Shown here: positions 1 through 8,349 of the stretch, one piece after another | How the letters are laid out: every line of letters starts with the position of its first letter | Position numbering within the stretch: the stretch's first letter is position 1 | NCBI GenBank assembly: GCA_002344525.1 | Contig: DDTJ01000067.1 | Coordinates: 1 to 28,563 of the forward strand | Length of the DNA: 28,563 nt | Direction: 5' to 3' | Source of the DNA: Akkermansiaceae bacterium UBA2367 | Lineage (GTDB): Bacteria; Verrucomicrobiota; Verrucomicrobiia; Verrucomicrobiales; DEV007 | The notes under the pieces: model-generated | What the model saw: the letters and a program-made list of their open reading frames with translations, nothing else | Database searches by the model: none | What the model was told of the DNA's origin: nothing | Position numbers and translations under genes: made by a program

Positions 1-312
1 CCCTAATCTAGGAAAGACCCAAAAGAAAAATCCCGCGAATACAGCAAGGCATCCCAAGATCGCTGAAACTTTTCGGCCGAATCGTTCGGGACGGCGAGGG
101 GAATCGAGGCGCAGGGGGGAATCCTTTCCGAAACAGGATGCGGAGATCAAGCAGAAGCCGAGCGGGAACAGGATCCGTCCCGTTGGAAGCAACCAAAGAA
201 CCCTCTCCGATTGGAACAAAGCCAATCCGGGAGTTACGAGAACAAACCCCACGAACCACGAAAGCGGCCACTGGTTGTTCGCGAAAAGCAGCTTCTTGAG
301 ATTTCGCGACAT
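1..312 (-). CDS. Partial membrane protein downstream of glpK (C-terminus outside window)
   Basis: Reading leftward from an ATG at 312-310, 104 codons stay open to the first base of the window, so the gene is cut by the window edge and its full length is unknown. The visible part looks like an integral membrane protein: a short basic N-terminus (MSRNLKKLLF), a hydrophobic stretch at about residues 16-33, a second at about 38-61, a basic/proline-rich loop (about 66-81) and a third hydrophobic stretch at about 82-100. The ATG lies 3 nt after the glpK stop (TGA GCG ATG), and GGTGAG just before it is one of the few plausible ribosome-binding sites here. That spacing implies co-transcription and perhaps translational coupling with glpK. 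I do not recognise the family; a role in glycerol use is inferred only from position. Confidence 0.6.
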   Translation of the reverse strand, partial: MSRNLKKLLFANNQWPLSWFVGFVLVTPGLALFQSERVLWLLPTGRILFPLGFCLISASCFGKDSPLRLDSPRRPERFGRKVSAILGCLAVFAGFFFWVFPRLG

Positions 313-315
313 CGC

Positions 316-1794
316 TCACCCATGCGCCTTCGCCTGCCCCACAGCGACGTGCCAGGCCTCGACCGCCTTCTTCCGGGCGGTCGGTTTCATCGCGGGTTTG
401 AAGCGGGCCTCGGCTTGCCATTGCGAGGCGATCTCTGCCTTGTCCTTCCAGAAGCCGACGGCGAGTCCGGCGAGGTAGGCGGCACCGAGGGCGGTGGTCT
501 CGGTGACGCGGGGACGCACCACGGGCACACCGGCGAGGTCGGCCTGCGTTCGCATGAGAAGGTCGTTCGTGGTGGCCCCACCATCGACACGCAGCTCCTT
601 CAGGCCGATGCCGGAGTCGGCCTGCATCGCCCCAAGCACGTCCACCGTCTGCAAGGCGATGCTCTCCAGCGCGGCACGGGCGAGATGGGCAGCGGTCGTG
701 CCGCGGGTGAGTCCGGTGATGGTACCCCGGGCATGCGCGTCCCAATGCGGAGCCCCGAGTCCGGCGAAGGCGGGCACGAGATGGACGCCACCGGTGTCGG
801 GCACGGAGGCGGCGAGGGCCTCGATCTCCGCCGCGCTCTTGATGATTCCGAGTCCGTCGCGCAGCCATTGCACCACCGCTCCGGCGATGAAGATGGAGCC
901 CTCGAGGGCGTATTCGGTGCGGTCGCCGATACGCCAAGCGATGGTGGTGAGGAGACGGTTCTTGGAGACGACGGGTTTCTCCCCTGTGTTCATGAGCATG
1001 AAGCAGCCGGTGCCGTAGGTGTTCTTCGCCATGCCCGGCTTCGCGCAGACCTGCCCGAAGAGGGCTGCCTGCTGGTCGCCGGCGATGCCCGCGATGGGAA
1101 TCTCGCGTCCCAGCCCCTTGGTCGTGCCATAGACCTCGCTCGAGCTGCGCACCTCGGGCAGGATCGCGACGGGCACGTCGAAGAGCGCGAGCAGGTCCGG
1201 ATCCCAGGCCTGCTTGTGGATGTTGTAGAGCATCGTGCGCGAGGCGTTGCTCGGGTCGGTCGCGTGGACCTTGCCTCCGGTAAGGTTCCAGAGCAGCCAA
1301 GTGTCGATGGTGCCGAAGGCCAGCTTGCCCGCTTTCGCTTTGGCCCGTGCGCCCTTCACATGGTCGAGGATCCACTGCACCTTCGTCGCGGAGAAGTAGG
1401 CGTCGAGGATGAGTCCCGTGCGTTTGGCGATGAGCTTGTCCTTGCCCGCCTCGCGGAGGCGGTCGCAGACGGCGGCGGTGCGGCGGTCCTGCCAGACGAT
1501 GGCGTTGTGGATGGGGCGGCCCGTCTCGCGGTCCCACACCACCGTGGTCTCGCGCTGGTTCGTGATCCCGATGGCGGCGATGTCGGTGGGCTTCAGGCGG
1601 GCCTTCGTGATGACCTCGGCGGCGACGCCGAATTGCGTCGACCAGATCGTGGAGGCGTCGTGCTCGACCCAGCCGGGCTTGGGGAAGATCTGGGGAAACT
1701 CCTTCTGCGCGACGGCGACAGGCGTTCCGGCGTGGTCGAAGAGGATGGCGCGAGACGAAGTCGTGCCTTGGTCGAGGGAGAGGATGTGGGACAT
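316..1794 (-). CDS. glpK: Glycerol kinase
   Basis: Cytoplasmic FGGY-family kinase that phosphorylates glycerol with ATP to sn-glycerol 3-phosphate, trapping glycerol that enters through the facilitator. The 492-residue length is normal for GlpK. The N-terminal phosphate-binding loop DQGTTSSRA lies at residues 8-16, QRETTVVWDRETGRP follows in the first domain, the central NTYGTGCFMLMNTG stretch is intact, and the C-terminal nucleotide-binding GGATTND is at about 405-411. The start is the ATG immediately before SHILSLDQG; no Shine-Dalgarno sequence precedes it. It lies 63 bp downstream of glpF on the same strand and 3 nt upstream of a membrane-protein gene, so glpF-glpK-orf is a likely operon. 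No glpD or glpR is visible in the window. Identity is secure. Confidence 0.97.
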   Translation of the reverse strand: MSHILSLDQGTTSSRAILFDHAGTPVAVAQKEFPQIFPKPGWVEHDASTIWSTQFGVAAEVITKARLKPTDIAAIGITNQRETTVVWDRETGRPIHNAIVWQDRRTAAVCDRLREAGKDKLIAKRTGLILDAYFSATKVQWILDHVKGARAKAKAGKLAFGTIDTWLLWNLTGGKVHATDPSNASRTMLYNIHKQAWDPDLLALFDVPVAILPEVRSSSEVYGTTKGLGREIPIAGIAGDQQAALFGQVCAKPGMAKNTYGTGCFMLMNTGEKPVVSKNRLLTTIAWRIGDRTEYALEGSIFIAGAVVQWLRDGLGIIKSAAEIEALAASVPDTGGVHLVPAFAGLGAPHWDAHARGTITGLTRGTTAAHLARAALESIALQTVDVLGAMQADSGIGLKELRVDGGATTNDLLMRTQADLAGVPVVRPRVTETTALGAAYLAGLAVGFWKDKAEIASQWQAEARFKPAMKPTARKKAVEAWHVAVGQAKAHG

Positions 1795-1857
1795 GGTCGG
1801 GATTCGGGGTAGAGGATAAAAAAGAGAGGGTCGAGGAGGAAGAAAAAAGGAGCGATT

Positions 1858-2583
1858 TCACCACAGCCACACAAACAGCAGCGCCCCCAGAATCCCGCCA
1901 ATGACAGGTCCGACCACGGGAATCCAAGCGTAGCCCCAATCCGACGGTCCCTTGCCCGGAATGGGGAGCAGGGCGTGGGCGATCCTTGGGCCGAGGTCGC
2001 GGGCGGGGTTGATCGCGTAACCCGTCGGACCGCCGAGGGAGAGTCCGATGGCGAAGACGATGAGACCGACGAGGAGTGGTCCGAAGCCCGTGCTGAAACC
2101 GGTCGCCGCGTCCAAGTTCTCGGGACGGGGCAGGGCGAGGGCCCCGAGCACGAGCACGAAGGTGCCGATGATTTCGGCGGAGAGATTGCCGGGCGTGTGG
2201 CGAATCGCCGGGGCGGTGCAGAAGACGGCGAGCTTGCCCGCCTTGTCGTCGGTGGCCCGCCAGTGTGGCAGGTAGGCGAGGTAGACGAGCACCGAGCCGA
2301 GGATTGCCCCCGCCATCTGCGCGAGGATGTAGCCTCCCGCCTTCGCCGCCTCGAACTTCCCGGTCGAGAGCATGGCGAGGGTGACGGCCGGGTTGAGGTG
2401 GGCGCCCGAGATCGTTCCCACCGCGTAGACCGCCAAGGTCACCGCCATGGCCCAGCCAGCCGTGATGACGATCCAGCCCGAGGCGTGGCCCTTGGTCTTG
2501 GCGAGGACGACGTTGGCGACGACGCCGTCGCCGAGGAGGATGAGCAGAGCGGTTCCAATCAGTTCAGCAACATAGGGTGACAT
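1858..2583 (-). CDS. glpF: Aquaglyceroporin / glycerol uptake facilitator
   Basis: MIP-family channel of 241 residues with the expected six membrane spans and two half-helices. The first NPA motif is at residues 64-66 (SGAHLNPAV). The second is NPARD at 192-196; the Asp after NPAR is the usual mark of glycerol-conducting rather than water-only channels. It admits glycerol across the inner membrane by facilitated diffusion, and the downstream GlpK then phosphorylates it. I chose the ATG at 2583 (MSPYVAELIGT) because the first helix starts there. An in-frame ATG at 2685 would add 34 residues (MKGESKT...) with no family counterpart. No Shine-Dalgarno sequence is seen. The 156-bp gap to the divergent Sel1 gene must hold the promoter, but I could not identify a convincing one on this strand. 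Confidence 0.95.
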   Translation of the reverse strand: MSPYVAELIGTALLILLGDGVVANVVLAKTKGHASGWIVITAGWAMAVTLAVYAVGTISGAHLNPAVTLAMLSTGKFEAAKAGGYILAQMAGAILGSVLVYLAYLPHWRATDDKAGKLAVFCTAPAIRHTPGNLSAEIIGTFVLVLGALALPRPENLDAATGFSTGFGPLLVGLIVFAIGLSLGGPTGYAINPARDLGPRIAHALLPIPGKGPSDWGYAWIPVVGPVIGGILGALLFVWLW

Positions 2584-2668
2584 GGGTCGGATTGTGCCGG
2601 AAAGGCCAGCGAAAGGGAAGGCGAAAATGTCGCGGAGGCCCATAAAGAGGCGGGACTCCCCAAGAGTC

Positions 2669-2697
2669 TTGCTTTCCCCCTTCATTTCCCGTAATCT
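2669..2697 (+). promoter_or_regulatory. Possible sigma-70-like promoter for the Sel1-repeat gene
   Basis: TTGCTT (2669-2674), a 17-nt spacer and TAATCT (2692-2697) lie 42 nt upstream of the ATG at 2740. Spacing is ideal but each hexamer matches the consensus at only about half its positions, and the region is GC-poor relative to its surroundings. This is a weak prediction. Confidence 0.25.
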
Positions 2698-2739
2698 TCG
2701 TGCTCTTCCGCCCTTCCTCGGGCGTTCCTCCTCCTCATC

Positions 2740-4386
2740 ATGAATCCGAAAATCCTCCTCCTCGTCGCCGCGATGTCGTCACTCTCCCTTGCTCGGGCTT
2801 CGGCCGCCGCCGCCCTCGGTCTCGACACTGCGGAATGGACCAAGCCCAGCGCGGAGATCGTTGCCCAAGTCGAGGCGCTGGAAGCCGCCATGGCTGCGAT
2901 GGCCAAAGGCGAGACGCCCGCCGTGACCTTGCAGCAGGCCATCGACAAAATCCGCGAGCTGGCGGACCAGAAAAACGACAAGGACGCCCTTTTCTCGATG
3001 GGCTTCCTCGCGCAGCAGAGCCAGCAGCAGAACGCCCTCGCCGAGGCGATGAACTATTACAAGCGGGCCGCCGACCTTGGACAGCTCCAAGCGATGAACA
3101 ACTACGGCTTCATCCTCGCCGGATCGAGCCAAGAGGTCGAGAAGACCAAGGAAGGACTCGCTTTCATCAAGAAGGCCGCCGACGGGGGCCTGAACGCCGC
3201 CCGCCGCAACATGGCCGCGATCTACCTGAACGGCCTCGGCGGGGAGGAGCGCAATCCCGACGCGGCCCGCGAGTTGCTGGAGAAAGCCGCGAGCGACGGC
3301 GACGGCCAAGCCCAGTTCGAGCTGGCCCAGTTCTACCTCGAACTCGGCGGCCCCGAGAGGACCGACGACGACAAGGCGTGGGACTGGCTGAACAAAGCCT
3401 CTGACTCGGGCAATCCCAACGCCCTCGCCCTGCTCGGTTCGGTGCTTTTCGACGGGAAGACCTTCGGCGCCCGCAAGATCGAGGCCGATCCGGCCAAGGC
3501 GGTGGAGAAATTCACCAAGCTCGCCGAGCAGAATGTGCCCGCCGGTCTCCGCACCATGGGCGAGCTGCACGCCTCCGGCCTTGCCGGGGTGGAGAAGGAT
3601 TTCGGGAAGGCGCTGGGCTACTTCACCCGCGCCGCGCAGGGGAATGACGCCGCCGCGCAGGTGCAGCTTGCGGGCTACTACGACCAGGGCGTCGATCTCG
3701 ATCCGAAGGACGGGAAAATCGAGGTCGCGCCGAACGCCGCTGCCGCCCTTGAGCTCTACCGTCTCGCCGCGCGCAACAACGTGCCTTTCGCCCTCCACAA
3801 GGTCGGGCTTTTCTACGAGGAGGGCCGATCCGTGGACCAGGATGCGCCGAAGGCCTTCGCCCACTATCTCCAAGCGGCCGGCGGCGGCTTCGCCCCCGCG
3901 ATGCACAAGACCGGAACCTGTTACCTGAACGGGGCCGGCACCTTGCGCGATCCGGTCGCGGCGGTGGCTTGGTTCGGTCGCGCCTCCGCCGCCGGGCTGC
4001 CCGAAGGGCTGCTCAGCTTGGGAGCCTTGGCCGAGTCCGGCATGGTCCCCATCGCCGCCAACAGCACCCCGGCGAAGACGGCGGCCGAGGCCTACCAGCG
4101 CATCCTCTCCCTTCCGCAGGTGGCCGGGCAGACCCGCTTCGAGGCGCTCCTCCGCCTCGGCAACCTCCACTTCCGGGGTCTCCTCGTCTCGTCCGGCGCG
4201 TCGCCGGTGCCGGACTACGCGAGCGCCTACCAGATGTTCAAGCAGGCCGCCGACCTCGCTCCTGGCAACGAACTGGCTGCGAACCTGCTCAAAGAGGCCG
4301 CCGCGAAGTTGACTCCGGAGCAGATCCAGAAGCTCGACGCGGCCATCGCCGAAGCTGCCAAGAAAGCCGCTGCTGAGGCGCCTTGA
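2740..4386 (+). CDS. Exported Sel1-repeat (TPR-like) protein
   Basis: A 548-residue protein with a Sec signal peptide (MNPKILLLVAAMSSLSLARASA, cleavage near residues 22-25). The mature part is built almost wholly of Sel1-type alpha-alpha repeats from about residue 85 to 510. Recognisable units are AEAMNYYKRAADLGQLQAM, DAARELLEKAASDGDGQAQ, GKALGYFTRAAQGNDAAAQ, PKAFAHYLQAAGGGFAPAM and VAAVAWFGRASAAGLPEG, each ending in the small-residue and A-x-x-x-L/M-G pattern of the family. Such repeats mediate protein-protein contacts; no enzymatic domain is visible. The C-terminus is an Ala/Lys-rich helix ending EAAKKAAAEAP. The start is the only ATG giving a signal peptide, preceded by a pyrimidine tract (CTCCTCCTCATC) instead of a Shine-Dalgarno site. 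It is divergent from glpF; a functional link to glycerol is not supported. The binding partner is unknown. Confidence 0.9.
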   Translation: MNPKILLLVAAMSSLSLARASAAAALGLDTAEWTKPSAEIVAQVEALEAAMAAMAKGETPAVTLQQAIDKIRELADQKNDKDALFSMGFLAQQSQQQNALAEAMNYYKRAADLGQLQAMNNYGFILAGSSQEVEKTKEGLAFIKKAADGGLNAARRNMAAIYLNGLGGEERNPDAARELLEKAASDGDGQAQFELAQFYLELGGPERTDDDKAWDWLNKASDSGNPNALALLGSVLFDGKTFGARKIEADPAKAVEKFTKLAEQNVPAGLRTMGELHASGLAGVEKDFGKALGYFTRAAQGNDAAAQVQLAGYYDQGVDLDPKDGKIEVAPNAAAALELYRLAARNNVPFALHKVGLFYEEGRSVDQDAPKAFAHYLQAAGGGFAPAMHKTGTCYLNGAGTLRDPVAAVAWFGRASAAGLPEGLLSLGALAESGMVPIAANSTPAKTAAEAYQRILSLPQVAGQTRFEALLRLGNLHFRGLLVSSGASPVPDYASAYQMFKQAADLAPGNELAANLLKEAAAKLTPEQIQKLDAAIAEAAKKAAAEAP

Positions 4387-4849
4387 TTTCGATGCCGTTC
4401 AATAGGAGGATTTGATTTCGCTGAATTGTGCGGAAGTCGGCTTGACCCGACGCTTCGTGCGAGTGGCATCCGACTTCCTGCGCAATCTTGGAGCCTCGGT
4501 GCCCGGCGCCTGCGATTGCTCTAAGATGCCGCGTGATACCGCAAACCCCGGCGGGACGGCTGGGCTGACCGGGCGGAATGGGAAGCCTTAGCGGCGCGCG
4601 GTGGTGCGCTCCCGCAGAGTCCTCCATCGACGACGAAGGCGGCGCATATGATCGTTCGTCCGGGAGGTTTTCTGGGGCGCAAGGGTGACGGTGACACGGG
4701 ACCCGAGGTGTTATGGAGGGGCTTTGCGAAGCTCCGCACACTTGCCGAAGCTTCAAAACCCAAAGATGTGGGTGACGGGCAGCGCATGACGCTGCTTCCC
4801 CTATGTCCACGCACTCCAAAGCCACGCCGACCGGAGGGCCAGAGGCCCC
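4387..4849. other. 463-bp non-coding interval between convergent genes
   Basis: Both flanking genes end into this interval, so no promoter is required. Open frames exist on both strands, but their translations are low-complexity, rich in Arg/Pro/Ser, lack a recognisable domain and run into the flanking genes. I see no gene and no hairpin followed by a T-run. The right half (about 4690-4821) contains small stem-loops and a decayed copy of the palindromic repeat found at 26072-26158 (listed separately). Confidence 0.6.
4779..4821 (+). repeat. Decayed copy of the palindromic intergenic repeat
   Basis: A 6-bp stem GCAGCG / CGCTGC with loop CATGA (4779-4795) is followed by TTCCCC and then by ATGTCCACGCACTCCAAAG (4803-4821). 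Both ends match the element at 26072-26158: GCATGACGCCGCTTTCCC corresponds to GCATGACGCTGCTTCCCC, and ATGTCCGCGCACTCCAAG corresponds to the terminal segment. The two central palindromes of the longer element are missing, so this looks like a shortened relative. Confidence 0.5.
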
Positions 4850-5704
4850 TCACTTCTCCAAAGGCAGCAGCTCGTAGCGGCGCACGAGCATTCCGGCGGC
4901 TTCCGTCTGGATGCCGACGGGACCCGCGCTCGGGCTCACGGCGAAGGCCTCGTTGACGACTTGGCCGTTGAAAAGGTAGACCAGCGTGTCGCCCTTGGCG
5001 ATGACCTCCAGAGTGTTCCACTCGCCGACTTCCTTGTCCGGGTCGTCCTTGCCGCGGAAGCCGATCTTGTCCTCCCAGTCCTCGTCGCGCTTCTCCCAGT
5101 TGATGCGGCCCGAAAGGACTTCTTGGCGGGGGGCGCCTTTCTTCCAGCGCTTCTCCCCGTCGCGGTCCAGTTCGAATTCCGCCTCCACGCGGGTCTGATA
5201 GACGGTGCCGTCAGGCATCTTCGGGCTCAGCACGAGGATGTCCCCCATGCCGCCTTCGATGATCTGGGCCTCGACGCTGGCGCAGAAGGTGCCGCCCAGC
5301 GCCCCGTGGGGACCGTGGCTGTGGATCAGGAGACCGTTGTCGCGGGTGCGGTCGACGCGTTTCCCCCAAGTCTCCCCGGTCCATTTGAATTCCAGCACGA
5401 GATGGTAGTCGCGATAGGCCGCCTTGGTGGACATGTAGCCCCAAGCCTTCCCGGTGATGAGCAGGTCGCCGTTCTCTTGGATCAGGAAGACCTTCTCGGG
5501 CGGATCGCTGGCCTCGGGATCGGCCTGGTAGTTGATGTGGTATTCCACCTCGCCCTTTTTGACCAGTTCGATGATGTCCACTTTCTCCAGCACCGGCTTG
5601 GCCGTTTCCGGCGCGGCGAACCATTTCGGTTTGGCCTCGTCCGCCAAGGCGAGGACGGGCAGGAGGGCGAAGGCGGGCAGGAGGGATCGAAGGGGATTGG
5701 TCAT
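4850..5704 (-). CDS. Exported DUF1080 (3-keto-disaccharide hydrolase-type) protein
   Basis: A 284-residue protein with a Sec signal peptide (MTNPLRSLLPAFALLPVLALA, cleavage before DEAKPKWF). The mature part is a concanavalin-like beta-sandwich of the DUF1080 family (Pfam 3-keto-disaccharide hydrolase). Family marks include GDLLITGKAWGYMSTKAAYRDY, LVLEFKW, the DNGLLIHSHGPHG stretch, VEAQIIEGGMGDI, GEWNTLEVIAKGDTLVYLFNGQVVNEA and a C-terminal VGIQTEAAGMLVRRYEL. Characterised members cleave or eliminate 3-keto-glycosides, but many are untested, so the substrate is unknown. It lacks the usual LFNGKNLxGW opening that the second DUF1080 protein at 8321-9100 keeps, so it is a divergent paralogue. 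It is divergently transcribed from the cytochrome c propeller gene with 134 bp between the starts, which would allow shared control. Confidence 0.85.
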   Translation of the reverse strand: MTNPLRSLLPAFALLPVLALADEAKPKWFAAPETAKPVLEKVDIIELVKKGEVEYHINYQADPEASDPPEKVFLIQENGDLLITGKAWGYMSTKAAYRDYHLVLEFKWTGETWGKRVDRTRDNGLLIHSHGPHGALGGTFCASVEAQIIEGGMGDILVLSPKMPDGTVYQTRVEAEFELDRDGEKRWKKGAPRQEVLSGRINWEKRDEDWEDKIGFRGKDDPDKEVGEWNTLEVIAKGDTLVYLFNGQVVNEAFAVSPSAGPVGIQTEAAGMLVRRYELLPLEK

Positions 5705-5838
5705 GGGTGGTAGATGTACCGCAGGAAGGAGTCTCCCGCACTGGCGTCATTCGGCCAAAAAACGGAGGCCATCACCTGCCCCGGAGGGTGCCTTGATCGC
5801 GGCCTTGCCGGGGGGGATCGATTCCTCACGGTAAACTC

Positions 5839-8349
5839 ATGGAAATTCGCTCCACGAACCTCACCGCGATCTTCGTTGCGGGCTTCATCGCCGTCCCCGC
5901 CTTCGCGGAAATCCCCAAGCCGGACGACGCGCCGCTGCCGCTCACGCCGGAGGAGAGTGCGAAGGCCTTCCGCTTGCCTCCGGGCACGGCGATCCGTCTC
6001 CTCGCGAGCGAACCGCTCATCCACGAGCCGTCGGGCCTCTGCTGGGACGAGGCCGGGCGGCTCTTCGTCAGCGAAATGCACGGCTACAATCTTGAAGGGC
6101 AGATCGACATCGACGAGCTGAACAAGACCGGGCAGCTCGATCTCGAAGTCCGGCGCATCAAGGCGAGCGAGGAGGCGAAGAAGCAAGCCGAAGCCGGCAC
6201 CTACGGCACCGTGAAGCTCCTCCTCGACCACGACGGCGATGGAACGATGGACGAGGCCATCGTCTGGGCCGACCGCCTGCCACCCTGCTATGGAGTCGTC
6301 CCGGCGAACGGAGGCATCCTCGTCGCCTGTGCGCCCGACATCCTCTTTCTCAAGGACACCGACGGCGACAACCGGCCCGATGTGCGCGAGGTGCTCTTCA
6401 CCGGCTTCGGCACGGGATCGCTCGAGCGCCGGATCAACTCCCCGATCTGGGGGCCGGACGGCTGGATCTACTTCGGCCGCAGTTGGGAGGGCGGAACGAT
6501 CACCGGCCCCCGCCTCGCGGAGCCCGTCGAGCTTCCCGCGAGCGATTTCCGCATCCGCGCCGACGGCAGCGCGATCGAGCCGGTCAGCGGCAGCACGCGC
6601 ACTTTCGGCATGGCCTTCACCGAGGAAGGCGAGCGCTTCGTCACCACGACGACGTATCCGGGGCTCTTCGTCACGCCGATCGCGTGGCACTACCTCACCC
6701 GCAATCCCAACGCGCCTGCTCCCGTCCTTGATGGTCCGGCGAGCGACGACACGCGCGTCTATCCCATCGCGCCGGTCCACCCGTGGCGGGTGAAGCGCGA
6801 GCAGAATGCTGAGTATTTCGCCTTCTACCGCAAGGGCAGTATTTCCGATGCGGTGGCATCGGGATATTTCACCTCGGGCTGCGGTCCGCTCGTGTACCGC
6901 GACGACGTTCTTCCGGGATTGCAGGACGACTACCTCGTCTGCGAGCCGGCGCAGAATCTCGTCCATCGCAGCCGCATCGTCCGCGAGGGAACACGCCTGC
7001 GGCTGGAGCGGGCGGAGGGCGAGAAGGAGAGAGAAGTCCTCGCCTCGCGCGACGCGTGGTTCCACCCGGTCGCGCTCGCGCACACGCCTTGGGGCGGCAT
7101 CGCCATCGTCGATTTCTACCGCGAGATCATCGAGGACTACTCGGCCATCCCCCGTCATCTCCAGCAGCAATACGGCGTCGTCAACGGCAACGACCGGGGC
7201 CGCATCTGGATCTTGGAGCCTGACAAAGCCACCGTCGAACCCGCTCCGTCTTTGGCCGGGCTCGACCGCGAGGCTCTCAAGGCGGAATCGGGCAAGGGAC
7301 CGCATTGGCGGCGCGAGACGGCACGTCGTCTCCTCCTCGAACAGGGCGAGACTCTCGCCTCCCTCGACCTCGATGGATGGAAAGGCGACGACTTGGCCGG
7401 ACGCCTCGCCGCCCTTCGCGCCGCCGATGCCGACCATTTCGAAAAGGCCCGCGAGATCGAAAGCGACCTCCTTTCACCCGGCTTCGTCGAGTCGCTTCCG
7501 CCCGCCCTCGCCCTCCAGTCTGCCCTCAGCCTCGGACAGAGCCGCGATCCGAGGGCCGATGACGCGCTTCTGAGACTGGCAAGGCAGAACGGGTCGCTCC
7601 CGTGGATGGACGCCGCCATCGCCAGTTCGCTGCCGGGCTTGGAGGAAGCCTTTTTCCTCGCCCTCGCGAAGGAGCCGGGCAACGGCGGTCCCGTGCTCGC
7701 CCATCTCGCCGGGCTCCTCGCCACCCTCGGCGGCACCGCCGAGATCGAATCCCTCCTCGCCGCCGTCGCGAAGACGCCGGTACCGGAAAAGGTCCGCGAG
7801 ATCCTCCTGCTCGGACTGGAGGAGGCGAAGCCGCTCGCCAATCCTCTCGTGATGCCCCAACCCGCCGCGCCTTCGGCCGACCGTCTCGCCGCGATCGAGG
7901 CGCGTCTCCCCGATTTCCTCGCCGCCGTGGAGCAGGCCGGACCAGCCGAGGTCGAGGCGGGCCGCGTCCTTTTCGCCGGGCTCTGCGCCGTCTGCCACCG
8001 CGCCCGTGGCGAAGGCTTCGCCGTGGGACCCGACCTCGACGCCGAATTCCAGCGTGCTCCCGAGGTGATCCTGCGCGACCTCCTCTTTCCCCACGAGTCG
8101 ATGCGGCCGGGTTACGAACCCCTCGTCGCGAAGACGGAGCGGGGGGAGACGCTCGTCGGCATCGGCGTCTCCGACTCCCCCACCAGCGCCACCCTGCGCC
8201 TGCCCGGTGGCGGCGAGCGCACCCTGCTGCGCAAGCGGGCCAGCTTCACGACCCTGCGGAACCTCTCCCTGATGCCCGACTACTTCGGCGAAGCGCTCAC
8301 CCCGGCCCAAACCGCGAGCCTCATTGCTTATCTCCGGTCGCAGCCTTGA
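5839..8349 (+). CDS. PVC-type exported beta-propeller with C-terminal cytochrome c (CxxCH) domain
   Basis: An 836-residue exported protein (signal MEIRSTNLTAIFVAGFIAVPAFA). The N-terminal half (about residues 40-470) is the soluble-dehydrogenase-like propeller common in Planctomycetes and Verrucomicrobia. It has the opening PPGTAIRLLASEPLIHEPSGLCWDEAGRLFV, two Ca-binding-like loops (DHDGDG from residue 130; KDTDGDNRPD) and TFGMAFTEEGERFVTTT. The middle (about 480-690) is helical and HEAT-like. The C-terminus carries one haem c site, CAVCH at residues 716-720, followed by the family's VGPDL, LRDLLFPHESMRPGYEP and a final SLIAYLRSQ. It probably passes electrons from a periplasmic oxidation to a respiratory chain; the substrate is not known. 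Its 3' end overlaps the convergent DUF1080 gene by 29 bp. No Shine-Dalgarno sequence is seen. Confidence 0.92.
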   Translation: MEIRSTNLTAIFVAGFIAVPAFAEIPKPDDAPLPLTPEESAKAFRLPPGTAIRLLASEPLIHEPSGLCWDEAGRLFVSEMHGYNLEGQIDIDELNKTGQLDLEVRRIKASEEAKKQAEAGTYGTVKLLLDHDGDGTMDEAIVWADRLPPCYGVVPANGGILVACAPDILFLKDTDGDNRPDVREVLFTGFGTGSLERRINSPIWGPDGWIYFGRSWEGGTITGPRLAEPVELPASDFRIRADGSAIEPVSGSTRTFGMAFTEEGERFVTTTTYPGLFVTPIAWHYLTRNPNAPAPVLDGPASDDTRVYPIAPVHPWRVKREQNAEYFAFYRKGSISDAVASGYFTSGCGPLVYRDDVLPGLQDDYLVCEPAQNLVHRSRIVREGTRLRLERAEGEKEREVLASRDAWFHPVALAHTPWGGIAIVDFYREIIEDYSAIPRHLQQQYGVVNGNDRGRIWILEPDKATVEPAPSLAGLDREALKAESGKGPHWRRETARRLLLEQGETLASLDLDGWKGDDLAGRLAALRAADADHFEKAREIESDLLSPGFVESLPPALALQSALSLGQSRDPRADDALLRLARQNGSLPWMDAAIASSLPGLEEAFFLALAKEPGNGGPVLAHLAGLLATLGGTAEIESLLAAVAKTPVPEKVREILLLGLEEAKPLANPLVMPQPAAPSADRLAAIEARLPDFLAAVEQAGPAEVEAGRVLFAGLCAVCHRARGEGFAVGPDLDAEFQRAPEVILRDLLFPHESMRPGYEPLVAKTERGETLVGIGVSDSPTSATLRLPGGGERTLLRKRASFTTLRNLSLMPDYFGEALTPAQTASLIAYLRSQP

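Noticed and set aside
4289..5021. Overlapping open frames on the minus strand (166 and 178 codons) in the gap after the Sel1 gene
   Set aside because: They overlap the flanking genes and the repeat at 4779-4821, are Arg/Ser/Pro-rich and lack any domain. Such frames inside repeats are often annotated wrongly as hypothetical proteins.
5701..7437. A 578-codon open frame antisense to the cytochrome c propeller gene
   Set aside because: Its Arg/Asp/Val/Ala-rich translation has no motif, and the plus strand carries an unmistakable PVC-type gene. Long antisense frames are expected at this GC content.
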